From Actinomycetospora succinea (GTDB lineage Bacteria; Actinomycetota; Actinomycetes; Mycobacteriales; Pseudonocardiaceae), in contig NZ_SNYO01000001.1 in NCBI RefSeq assembly GCF_004363095.1, positions 1,240,001 through 1,304,000 on the forward strand: 64,000 bases of DNA. Direction: 5' to 3'. Below the pieces are notes generated by a model, which was not told the origin of the DNA, ran no database searches, and was given only the letters and a program-made list of their open reading frames with translations. The translations under genes were made by a program, and so were the position numbers. Below are positions 53,840-61,270 of the stretch, piece after piece (the stretch's first letter is position 1; each line of letters starts with the position of its first letter).

Positions 53840-55752
53840 GCACCACGCTGCACGAGCAGCAGGACCTCGCCGCCGCGCGGTACAACGACCGCGCGGCGGA
53901 GCGGGCGGAGACCGAGCGCAAGCAGGAGGCGACGGGCACGCTCGTCGTCGACGACCCCGCGCAGATCGAGGCCCGGGCCGAGCGGCTCCTGGGCGACGCG
54001 GTCGGGCCGCGGGCCGTCCGGCAGGCCGGCCGGACCGAGGGCGTGCTCGAGCGGATCATCGCCGAGAACGACCTCCAGCCGAGCCTCTTCCTCGGGCGCG
54101 GGACGGCGATCGCCGAGTCGGTCGGCCGCATCTCGCTCTCCGACGGCGGCGCCGGGACCGGCTTCCTCGTCGGCCGGCGGCTCCTGCTGACCAACAACCA
54201 CGTCCTGCCGGACCTCGCCACCGCCAAGGACGCGTTCGTCGAGTTCGACTTCGAGCTCGGGCCCGACGGGCGGCCGGAGCAGCCGGCCGCCTTCGACCTC
54301 GACCCGGGCACGCTCTTCCTCACCGACGCCGGGATCGACGCGAGCCTCGTGGCCGTCGCGCCCGCGAGCGGCGTCGTGGCCGGCGACAGGTACGGGTGGA
54401 ACCGGCTGCTCAAGCAGCAGGGGAAGATCGTCATCGGCGAGGCCGCGAACGTCATCGGCCACCCCTCGGGGCGCCGCAAGGAGATCGCGGTCCGCCACAA
54501 CCGGTTGCTCGACCAGCTCCCGGACTTCCTGCACTACGAGGCCGACACCGAGCCGGGCAACTCCGGGTCGCCGGTCTTCAACGACCAGTGGGAGGTCGTC
54601 GCCCTGCACCACTCCGGCGTCCCGAGGACGAACGACGCCGGGCAGTGGCTGACCGCCGACGGCAGGGTGTGGGACCGGTCGATGGGCGACGCCGCCGTGG
54701 CCTGGGTGGCCAACGAGGGCGCGCGGATCTCGGTGGTCCTCGCCCGGCTGCGCGCCCTGGCCACCACGCCGGCGCAGGTGGCGCTGCTCGACGAGCTCGG
54801 CGCCGAGGCCCTGGTCGGCGCGGCGCCGACCGAGGCGGCGAGGACGGCGCCCGAGGCCGCCGGGCGTCCCGGTCTCCGCGGCGTGCCGGAGACGCCACCG
54901 CACCTCGTGTTCCTCCACGGCCGGTCCCAGCAGGGCCGGGACCCGGCCGTGCTGCGGGCCGACTGGGCCGGCGGCCTCGCCCGCGGGCTGGGCGGCGTCG
55001 GCCGCGCGCCGGTCAACCCCGCGCGCGTCTGGTTCCCGTACTACGGCGATCTCCTCGCCGGGCTCGCCGACGCGTCGGCCACCGAGCGGCTGGTCACCGC
55101 CGACGGGAGGGGGACCGTGGCCGAGCAGGTGGCTCCCGTCGGCACGTCCGCCCGCGCCACCTACGCCGAGCTCATCGAGGACGCGGCCGCCCGCGCCGGG
55201 TTCCGGCCGACGGCGACGGCGCGCGAGGGGATCGGGGACCTCCTCGCGGGGCTCCAACCCGCCCTGTCGTGGCTCGCGAACCGCAGCCGCCTGGACGACG
55301 TCGTCATCGCGGCGGTGTTCCGGGACGTCGCGCTGTACCTCGACGACGACCGGGTGCGCGGCCAGGTCCTCGACACCGTCCTCGCGACCTTCCCGACCTC
55401 CGGGCCGGTCACGCTGGTGTCGCACAGCCTCGGCACCATCGTCGCGCTGGACCTGCTCACCCGGGTGCCGCCCCAGGTCGACCTGCGGCTCCTCGTGACC
55501 GCGGGCAGCCCGCTCGGCATGGACACCGTGACCAAGCGCCTCCTCGGCGACGGGCCGCACCGGCCCGCCGTCGGGCGGTGGGTCAACGCCTGGTGCCCGG
55601 CGGACGCCGTCGCCATCGGGTGCCCGCTCGCGCCGACGTGGGGCGGCGGGGTCGAGGACGTCCAGACGGACAACGCGACCGACCGCGCCCACGCGATCAC
55701 CGAGTACCTCGCCGACCTGCGGGTGGCCTCGGCGATCGCCGACACGGTCTGA
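53836..55752 (+). CDS. V8/trypsin-like serine protease fused to an alpha/beta hydrolase
   Basis: This 638-residue protein has two hydrolase domains. Residues about 1-95 are a charged helical N-terminus containing the stretch LERIIAENDLQPSLFLGRGT. Residues about 100-330 are a V8-like serine protease, with His122 in LLLTNNHVLPD, Asp168 in AGIDASLVAVA, and Ser243 in EPGNSGSPVFNDQW. Residues about 355-638 are an alpha/beta hydrolase, with HLVFLHGRSQQGRDP and nucleophile Ser531 in TLVSHSLGTIVALDLL. No export signal is visible. Both catalytic sets look intact. The start is an ATGA overlap with the peroxidase stop, so the two are made together. What it cleaves, and whether it processes its partner enzymes, is unknown. 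Confidence 0.9.
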   Translation: MSTTLHEQQDLAAARYNDRAAERAETERKQEATGTLVVDDPAQIEARAERLLGDAVGPRAVRQAGRTEGVLERIIAENDLQPSLFLGRGTAIAESVGRISLSDGGAGTGFLVGRRLLLTNNHVLPDLATAKDAFVEFDFELGPDGRPEQPAAFDLDPGTLFLTDAGIDASLVAVAPASGVVAGDRYGWNRLLKQQGKIVIGEAANVIGHPSGRRKEIAVRHNRLLDQLPDFLHYEADTEPGNSGSPVFNDQWEVVALHHSGVPRTNDAGQWLTADGRVWDRSMGDAAVAWVANEGARISVVLARLRALATTPAQVALLDELGAEALVGAAPTEAARTAPEAAGRPGLRGVPETPPHLVFLHGRSQQGRDPAVLRADWAGGLARGLGGVGRAPVNPARVWFPYYGDLLAGLADASATERLVTADGRGTVAEQVAPVGTSARATYAELIEDAAARAGFRPTATAREGIGDLLAGLQPALSWLANRSRLDDVVIAAVFRDVALYLDDDRVRGQVLDTVLATFPTSGPVTLVSHSLGTIVALDLLTRVPPQVDLRLLVTAGSPLGMDTVTKRLLGDGPHRPAVGRWVNAWCPADAVAIGCPLAPTWGGGVEDVQTDNATDRAHAITEYLADLRVASAIADTV

Positions 55753-55814
55753 CACGGCACGCCGCCACGGCCCGGCCGTGGCGGCGTGCCCACGCACAGC
55801 GAGGGGGGAGGGTC

Positions 55815-57848
55815 GTGCCCGACGACCCGGCACAGCACGGCCGGTGGGACCCGGTGATCGGCCTGCCCGACGTGGCGATCCACCTCGCCGTCCTGCCCAC
55901 GGGGAAGGTCCTCGCCTGGGGGCGACGGCGCGACCCGCAGGGGAGCATGCACCAGCAGGGCTGCGCCCCGTTCGTCTGGGACCCGGCCACGGGCACGAGC
56001 ACGCCCACCGACGAGCCGGCCCGCGCGGACGGCACCCCGGTCAACCTCTTCTGCTCCGGCCACGCGCTCCTCGCCGACGGCCGGCTGCTGGTCGCGGGCG
56101 GCCACGTCACCGACGGCGACGGCCTCGACCAGGCGTGCGTCTACGACGCCGGGCAGGACACCTGGACGCCGCTGCCGCCCCTGCGCAGCGGGCGCTGGTA
56201 CCCCGGCGCGGTCACGCTCGCCGACGGCCGCGTGCTCGTGATCTCCGGCAGTCACCAGGACGGGCCGGACCAGCCCGTCGAGCCGATCCCCGAGATCTGG
56301 GACGGCGCCACCTGGCAGCCGACGCGCGACTTCCAGGGTCTGCCGCTCTACCCGCGCGTCCACCAGCTGCCCGACGGCCGGGTCGGCATGGTGGGCTCGA
56401 ACGGGGAGACCACGGCCCTCGACACCGCCGGCGCCGGGACGTGGTCCACGCTCGGGACCCGCGCCCAGGGCGAGCGCCAGTACGGACCGGCCGTGATGGA
56501 CGCGCCGGGCAGGGTCGTCTACCTCGGCGGCGGCAACGACGCCGGCGACCACCGCCCCACCGACCGCTGCGAGAAGATCGACCTCACGACGCCGACCCCG
56601 GCCTGGACGCCGGCGGCGACCATGGCCTTCCGCCGCCGTCAGCACAACGCCACCCTGCTGCCCGACGGCACGGTCCTGGTCACCAGCGGCACGAGCGGCC
56701 CCGACTTCAACGACCTCGCGCCCGGCGCGCCCGTGCACGCCGCCGAGCTCTGGGACCCCGCGACCGACACCTGGACGACGCTGGCGAGCGAGGACGTCGA
56801 CCGGTGCTACCACGCGAGCGCCGTCCTGCTGCCGGACGCCACCGTCCTGTCCGCCGGCGGCGGGGAGTTCGTCGTCGGCGCCACGCCCAACGCCCCGCAG
56901 GACACCCACCGCGACGCGCAGGTCTTCCGGCCGCCCTACCTCTTCCGCGGCCCGCGCCCGGCCGTCGCGGCGGCCCCGGACGTCATCACGCCGGGGGAGA
57001 CGTTCACGGTGACCACCGACGACCCGGGCATCGCGGCCGTGACCCTCGTCCGGCTGTCCTCGGCCACCCACACGCTCAACACCGACCAGCGCTTCGTCCG
57101 GCTCGCCGCCACGCCCGACACGGCCGACCCGCGGACGCTCGCCGTCACCGCCCCCGCGAGCTCCGCCGACTGGCCGCCCGGACCCGCCATACTCTTCGTG
57201 CTCGCCGCCGACGGGACGCCGTCGCCCGCGCACCTCCTGCGGGTCGCGACGGGTGCCCCACCACCGGCTCCACCGCCCGCGGCCCCGGAACGCGCCACGA
57301 GGCGCCGCCGGCGCGCGACGGGGACGGCGGTGACGGTCGGGCTCACGGCCCAGTGCCCGTACGGCCTCGGGCCCTGCTGGGGCGGCGCCTACACCGCCCT
57401 CGGGCACCTGGAGGGCGTCGGCGACGTCGACCCCGTCCCGGACCACGCCGACCAGACCGCCCGCGTCGTCCTCACCCACCGTGGCCTGCCCGACCTCGCA
57501 AGCTGGCCCGGGCAGCTCGCCGCGCGCGCCAACGCCAGCTACGTCCTGCGCGGGGTCGAGGTCACGCTGCGCGGGTCGCTCGGCGGCGACCCCGGCGACC
57601 CGCACCTGACCTCCCCGGACCTGGCCGAGCCGCTGCGCCTGCACCGGATCGCGCCGGGCCACCACGTGCCGTGGGACCTGCGACGGCGACGGCGGCGCTC
57701 GCTCACCGCCGACGAGCGCGACGCCCACCGGCGGCTCCTCGCCGTCCGGGCCGACCGGCCCGGCACCACCGTGACGGTGACCGGCCCGCTGCGGCTCGTG
57801 CGAGGCCGGGCGGTGCTCTCGGTCCGGACCGTCACCGAGGACCACTGA
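55815..57848 (+). CDS. Copper-radical oxidase (galactose/glyoxal oxidase-like, kelch fold) with extra C-terminal domain
   Basis: This 677-residue protein has the seven-bladed kelch core of galactose/glyoxal oxidase and every residue of the copper-radical site. Cys80 (NLFCSGHALL) and Tyr129 (GRWYPGAVTL) can form the Tyr-Cys cofactor, Tyr332-His333 (RCYHASAVLLPD) are ligands, and His419 (SATHTLNTDQRF) is the last ligand in the DUF1929-type domain. Such enzymes oxidise an alcohol or aldehyde and make hydrogen peroxide. No signal peptide or carbohydrate-binding domain precedes the core, unlike secreted fungal enzymes. Residues about 505-677 form an extra domain with AQCPYGLGPCWGGAYTALGH (Cys514 and Cys521). 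The start is GTG 55815 behind a GGGGGGAGG site, 62 bases after the protease stop. Confidence 0.9.
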   Translation: MPDDPAQHGRWDPVIGLPDVAIHLAVLPTGKVLAWGRRRDPQGSMHQQGCAPFVWDPATGTSTPTDEPARADGTPVNLFCSGHALLADGRLLVAGGHVTDGDGLDQACVYDAGQDTWTPLPPLRSGRWYPGAVTLADGRVLVISGSHQDGPDQPVEPIPEIWDGATWQPTRDFQGLPLYPRVHQLPDGRVGMVGSNGETTALDTAGAGTWSTLGTRAQGERQYGPAVMDAPGRVVYLGGGNDAGDHRPTDRCEKIDLTTPTPAWTPAATMAFRRRQHNATLLPDGTVLVTSGTSGPDFNDLAPGAPVHAAELWDPATDTWTTLASEDVDRCYHASAVLLPDATVLSAGGGEFVVGATPNAPQDTHRDAQVFRPPYLFRGPRPAVAAAPDVITPGETFTVTTDDPGIAAVTLVRLSSATHTLNTDQRFVRLAATPDTADPRTLAVTAPASSADWPPGPAILFVLAADGTPSPAHLLRVATGAPPPAPPPAAPERATRRRRRATGTAVTVGLTAQCPYGLGPCWGGAYTALGHLEGVGDVDPVPDHADQTARVVLTHRGLPDLASWPGQLAARANASYVLRGVEVTLRGSLGGDPGDPHLTSPDLAEPLRLHRIAPGHHVPWDLRRRRRRSLTADERDAHRRLLAVRADRPGTTVTVTGPLRLVRGRAVLSVRTVTEDH

Positions 57849-57909
57849 GCGAGGAGTCCACCGACCGGGCTACGGTGCGGCGGCCCTGCCACCGCCATCC
57901 GGAGGAACC

Positions 57910-58365
57910 ATGCCCGACGACATCGTGGTCACGCGCACCGTGGACGCCCCCGCCGAGCGTGTCTGGGACCTGGTCGGCGACCCGGCCCGGATCGGCGCCG
58001 TCTCCCCGGAGTGCCACCGCGTCGACTGGCTCGGCGGCGCCTCCGGCCCGGCGCCCGGCGCGCGGTTCAAGGGCCACAACCGCAAGGGCCTGCTGCGCTG
58101 GTCGACCACCGGCACGGTCGTCGAGTACGCCCCGCAGCGCGAGATCAGCTGGGACGTCGACCTGATGGGCCAGTCGGTGGCGCGGTGGGGCTTCCGCCTC
58201 ACCCCCGAGGGTGGCCGCACGCGCGTCGAGCAGTTCTGGCAGGACAGGCGCAGCCCGCTCGCCAACGTCGTCGGCCGGGCGCGGGCGTGGGACGTGCCCG
58301 CCGCCAACCGCCGCGGCATGGAGGAGACGCTCGACGCGATCCGGCGCCGCGCCGAACAGGGCTGA
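57910..58365 (+). CDS. SRPBCC-family protein (polyketide cyclase/dehydrase-like)
   Basis: This 151-residue START/Bet v1-fold protein begins IVVTRTVDAPAERVWDLVGD, the usual opening strand and helix, followed by PECHRVDWLGGASGPAPGAR and the barrel strands GTVVEYAPQREISWDVDL and RWGFRLTPEGGRTRVEQFW. A C-terminal helix, ANRRGMEETLDAIRRRAEQG, closes the cavity. These proteins bind hydrophobic ligands and have many roles, so no reaction is assigned. A TACGGT -10-like box lies at 57869-57874 and a GGAGGAA site before the ATG, so it can be transcribed on its own. It is 61 bases after the oxidase stop on the same strand. It ends six bases from the convergent STAS gene. Confidence 0.87.
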   Translation: MPDDIVVTRTVDAPAERVWDLVGDPARIGAVSPECHRVDWLGGASGPAPGARFKGHNRKGLLRWSTTGTVVEYAPQREISWDVDLMGQSVARWGFRLTPEGGRTRVEQFWQDRRSPLANVVGRARAWDVPAANRRGMEETLDAIRRRAEQG

Positions 58366-58371
58366 GGGCCC

Positions 58372-58689
58372 TCAGGCGTCCAGCGTCGCCAGGCTCTCGA
58401 ACCCCGAGAGCTGGAGGACCCGCCGGGTGTGCGAGCCCGGCGGCACGTCGACGCGCAGCTCGATCTGCAGCACCTCGAGGCGCGCGGCCAGCGCGAACAG
58501 CACGCGCAGGCCGGCGCTGTCGATGTACTGCAGCTCGGCGAGCTCGAGCGTGACCACGTTGGTCTCGTTCGGGATGGCCGCGGCGAGCCGCTCCTCGACG
58601 TCGTTCGCGTTCTCGAGGTCGACCTCGCCCCCGATCGTGATGCGCACGTCGGGACCCTCGGGCCGGACGACGACGCTCGCGTCGGTCAT
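58372..58689 (-). CDS. STAS-domain anti-sigma-factor antagonist
   Basis: This 105-residue STAS domain is of the RsbV/SpoIIAA type. The phosphorylatable Ser58 lies in AELQYIDSAGLRVLFALAAR, the hallmark of the family, and the opening ASVVVRPEGPDVRITIGGEV gives the first strands. In partner switching, the unphosphorylated form releases a sigma factor from its kinase, and a SpoIIE-type phosphatase removes the phosphate. That phosphatase is the next gene upstream, overlapping this start by four bases. The kinase/sigma pair is not adjacent; the RsbW-like gene at 3992 is a candidate. Confidence 0.93.
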   Translation of the reverse strand: MTDASVVVRPEGPDVRITIGGEVDLENANDVEERLAAAIPNETNVVTLELAELQYIDSAGLRVLFALAARLEVLQIELRVDVPPGSHTRRVLQLSGFESLATLDA

Positions 58690-60290
58690 GGCACCTCCCC
58701 CGTGATGTGGCGCCGGAAGGTCACGGTCGTGCCGCCGGCGCCGGCGATCACGTCCATCTCGTCGGTGCACTGCCGGATCAACGCCGTGCCGCGCCCGCGG
58801 TTGTGTCCACGGGCCGAGCGCCACCGGCCGTTGTCCCGCACCGTGGCCACCACCGACCCGCCCTCGCGCTCCATCTGCAGCGTCAGCGTGCCGCCCGCCG
58901 GCCCGTAGGCGTGCTCGACGACGTTCGAGGCGGCCTCGCCGACGGCGACGAGGACGTCGGCCATGTCCTCGCCGGTGGCGCCCGCGGCCCCGAGCCAGCG
59001 CCGCACCGAGGAGCGGATGTCGGCGAGCACCTTCGGCACGGCGGGCACGACGATGTTCAGCGGGACGACGGCCGGCGTCACGCCCCGCCGGATGACGAGC
59101 ATGGCGACGTCGTCGTGCACCGAGTCCCCACCGATCATGCGGTGCAGCACGGCGGCGCACACCGCCTCGGGGTCGGTGTCGGCGTCGACCACCTCGCACA
59201 CCGCGTCCAGCCCGACGTCGAGCGAGCGCCCGCGCCGCTCGACGAGGCCGTCGGTGTAGAGGAAGAGCATGGACTGCGGCGGGAGCTCGATCGTCGTCGT
59301 GCGCCGCGGCGGGCCGACCGACACCCCGACCGGCAGGTCGACCGGGACGTTGACGAGGGCCGCCGGGTGCCCCGAGCGCGCCATCACCGGCGGCAGGTGG
59401 CCCGCCGTCGACAGCGTCAGCGACTCCAGCGACGGCTCGACGATCGCGTAGAGCACGGTCGCCATGACGTTGTCCTCGAAGTGCTGGACGTTGGCGTCCA
59501 GCCGTTCGATGACCTCCGCCGGGTCCTCCTCCTCGAGCGCGAACGCCCGCAGGGCGCTGCGCAGCCGCCCCATGATCACCGCGGCCTGCAGCCCGCGGCC
59601 CACCACGTCGCCGATGACGATCCCGAGGCGCCCGGACGGCAGCCCGAACACGTCGTACCAGTCGCCGCCGAGCCCGCCGGCCTCGCCGGGGACGTAGCGC
59701 GCGGCGAAGTCGACGCCGGTGACCCGGGGCAGCGCGCCCGGCATGAGGCTGCGCTGCAGCACCGACGCCGCGGCCCGCTCGAGGCCGGTGAGGTGGGTGC
59801 GCGTGGCGAGGGCGATCCGGTCGGCCGCGGTCTGGAGCAGGTCCGCGTCGTCGGAGGTGAACAGCCGCGGGCGCAGGGTGCCGACGTGCAGGACGCCGAG
59901 GACGCTGCCCTCGATCAACAAGGGGACGCCAAGCAGCGAGCGGATGTCCTTCTCGCGAAGGATCGGGTTCATGACGTTCGAGTGGTCGACCTCGTCGATG
60001 ACGACGGGCCGGCGCTCGGCGGCGATGCGCCCGGCGAAGCCCTTCCCGACCGGGATCCGGACGCCCTGGCGCACCTCCTCCTCGATGCCGCGGGCGGCCG
60101 TGGCCACGAGGTTGTCGCCGGCGGCGTCCAGCAGGAGGACGGCTGCCGTGTCGGCCTGGAGCAGGGCACGGACGCGATCGAGGAGCTCGACCAGGAGGTC
60201 CTCGGTGTCGAGGTGCGCCAGGGTGGTGTCGGTGATCTGCTCGATGCGTCTGAGCCGATCTTCATCGGTGACGGGGCTCGACGCTGCCAT
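58686..60290 (-). CDS. GAF-SpoIIE phosphatase-HATPase stress-signalling protein
   Basis: This 534-residue signalling protein has three domains. Residues about 20-165 form a GAF sensor (VRALLQADTAAVLLLDAAGD, then IPVGKGFAGRIAAERRPVVI). Residues about 175-385 form a PP2C-type SpoIIE phosphatase with metal-binding Asp residues in LGGDWYDVFGLPSGRLGIVI, IGDVVGRGLQAAVIMG and GGDSVHDDVAMLVIRR. Residues about 400-534 form a GHKL ATPase (LVAVGEAASNVVEHAYGP, then RGRGTALIRQCTDEMD). It thus carries phosphatase and kinase-like functions in one chain and probably acts on the adjoining STAS protein. The start is ATG 60290. A CACGA/TCGTG inverted pair lies upstream (60322-60336). The input to the GAF domain is unknown. 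Confidence 0.93.
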   Translation of the reverse strand: MAASSPVTDEDRLRRIEQITDTTLAHLDTEDLLVELLDRVRALLQADTAAVLLLDAAGDNLVATAARGIEEEVRQGVRIPVGKGFAGRIAAERRPVVIDEVDHSNVMNPILREKDIRSLLGVPLLIEGSVLGVLHVGTLRPRLFTSDDADLLQTAADRIALATRTHLTGLERAAASVLQRSLMPGALPRVTGVDFAARYVPGEAGGLGGDWYDVFGLPSGRLGIVIGDVVGRGLQAAVIMGRLRSALRAFALEEEDPAEVIERLDANVQHFEDNVMATVLYAIVEPSLESLTLSTAGHLPPVMARSGHPAALVNVPVDLPVGVSVGPPRRTTTIELPPQSMLFLYTDGLVERRGRSLDVGLDAVCEVVDADTDPEAVCAAVLHRMIGGDSVHDDVAMLVIRRGVTPAVVPLNIVVPAVPKVLADIRSSVRRWLGAAGATGEDMADVLVAVGEAASNVVEHAYGPAGGTLTLQMEREGGSVVATVRDNGRWRSARGHNRGRGTALIRQCTDEMDVIAGAGGTTVTFRRHITGEVP

Positions 60291-60399
60291 GGGGCCGAAC
60301 GCTAGTACGCGCGCCCTTTGTCACGAAACGCTCGTGGCCCCGAAACGAATCGGCGTCGGAGTGATGACGCCGGGCGGCGGGCCCGTCGGTCCTCCCGGC

Positions 60400-60405
60400 T
60401 AGCGT
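60400..60405 (+). promoter_or_regulatory. -10 box TAGCGT of a leaderless promoter
   Basis: TAGCGT ends seven bases before GTG 60413, the typical layout for a leaderless message; the same spacing is seen at 40440 and nearly so at 28251. This supports GTG 60413 over the in-frame GTG at 60404. Confidence 0.5.
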
Positions 60406-60412
60406 GGCGGGC

Positions 60413-61267
60413 GTGCGACTGGCGACGTGGAACGTGAACTCGGCCAAGGCGCGCGAGCCGCGGCTGCTCGGCTGGCTCGACGAGCGCGCGCCCGACGTGG
60501 TCTGCCTGCAGGAGACCAAGCTGTCCGACGAGGCGTTCGCCGAGTCGTTCGCGGCGCCGCTGGCCGAGCGCGGCTACGCGGTCGCCCACCACGGCGAGGG
60601 CCGCTGGAACGGGGTCGCCCTGCTCTCGCGGGTGGGGCTCGACGACGTGGAGGAGGGCCTGCCCGGCGGACCCGGCTACCCCCACCAGGAGGCCCGCGCG
60701 GTCACCGCGACGTGCGGCGGCCTGCGGGTGACGTCGGTCTACGTGCCGAACGGTCGCGACCCCGACGACCCGCACTACGCCTACAAGCTCGAGTGGCTCG
60801 CCGCCCTGCGCGACCGCGTCGAGGCCTCCGGGGCGGACACGACGGTCGTCGCCGGCGACTTCAACATCGCCCCGGCCGACCCCGACGTCTACTCCGTCGA
60901 GGCGTTCGCCGAGTCCACCCACGTCACCCCGCCCGAGCGCGAGGCCCTCGCGGCCCTGCTCAAGACCGGGCTGCACGACGTCACGCGCGAGCGCTGGCCC
61001 GACGAGCGCGTCTTCACCTACTGGGACTACCGCGGCGGCGCGTTCCACCAGGACCGCGGCATGCGCATCGACCTGGTGCTCGCCGGCGAGCCCGTGGCGA
61101 AGCGGCGCGCGGCGCTCTGGGTCGACCGCCAGGCCCGCAAGGGCACCGGACCGTCCGACCACGCGCCGGTGATCCTCGATCTCGACGAGGCGCCCGACGG
61201 CGACATCGGCCCCGTCGTGCCGCCGCCCTCGTTGGGGGCCAAGAAGGGCGGCTCGCGCAAGAAGTAG
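60413..61267 (+). CDS. xthA: Exodeoxyribonuclease III (AP endonuclease)
   Basis: This 284-residue Mg-dependent nuclease repairs abasic DNA and trims 3' ends. The family motifs are in order: VRLATWNVNSAKAREPRLLG at the start, VVCLQETKLSDEAFAE (metal-binding Glu), VYVPNGRDPDDP, VVAGDFNIAPADPDVYSVEA (Asp/Asn pair), YWDYRGGAFHQDRGMRIDLV, and GPSDHAPVILDLD (catalytic Asp-His). GTG 60413 is preferred because it gives the normal N-terminus and lies seven bases after a -10 box; GTG 60404 would add three residues. The C-terminal 25 residues (Lys/Gly/Ser-rich) extend past the usual end. It is divergent from the SpoIIE gene and convergent with the photolyase gene. Confidence 0.95.
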   Translation: MRLATWNVNSAKAREPRLLGWLDERAPDVVCLQETKLSDEAFAESFAAPLAERGYAVAHHGEGRWNGVALLSRVGLDDVEEGLPGGPGYPHQEARAVTATCGGLRVTSVYVPNGRDPDDPHYAYKLEWLAALRDRVEASGADTTVVAGDFNIAPADPDVYSVEAFAESTHVTPPEREALAALLKTGLHDVTRERWPDERVFTYWDYRGGAFHQDRGMRIDLVLAGEPVAKRRAALWVDRQARKGTGPSDHAPVILDLDEAPDGDIGPVVPPPSLGAKKGGSRKK

Positions 61268-61270
61268 CGC

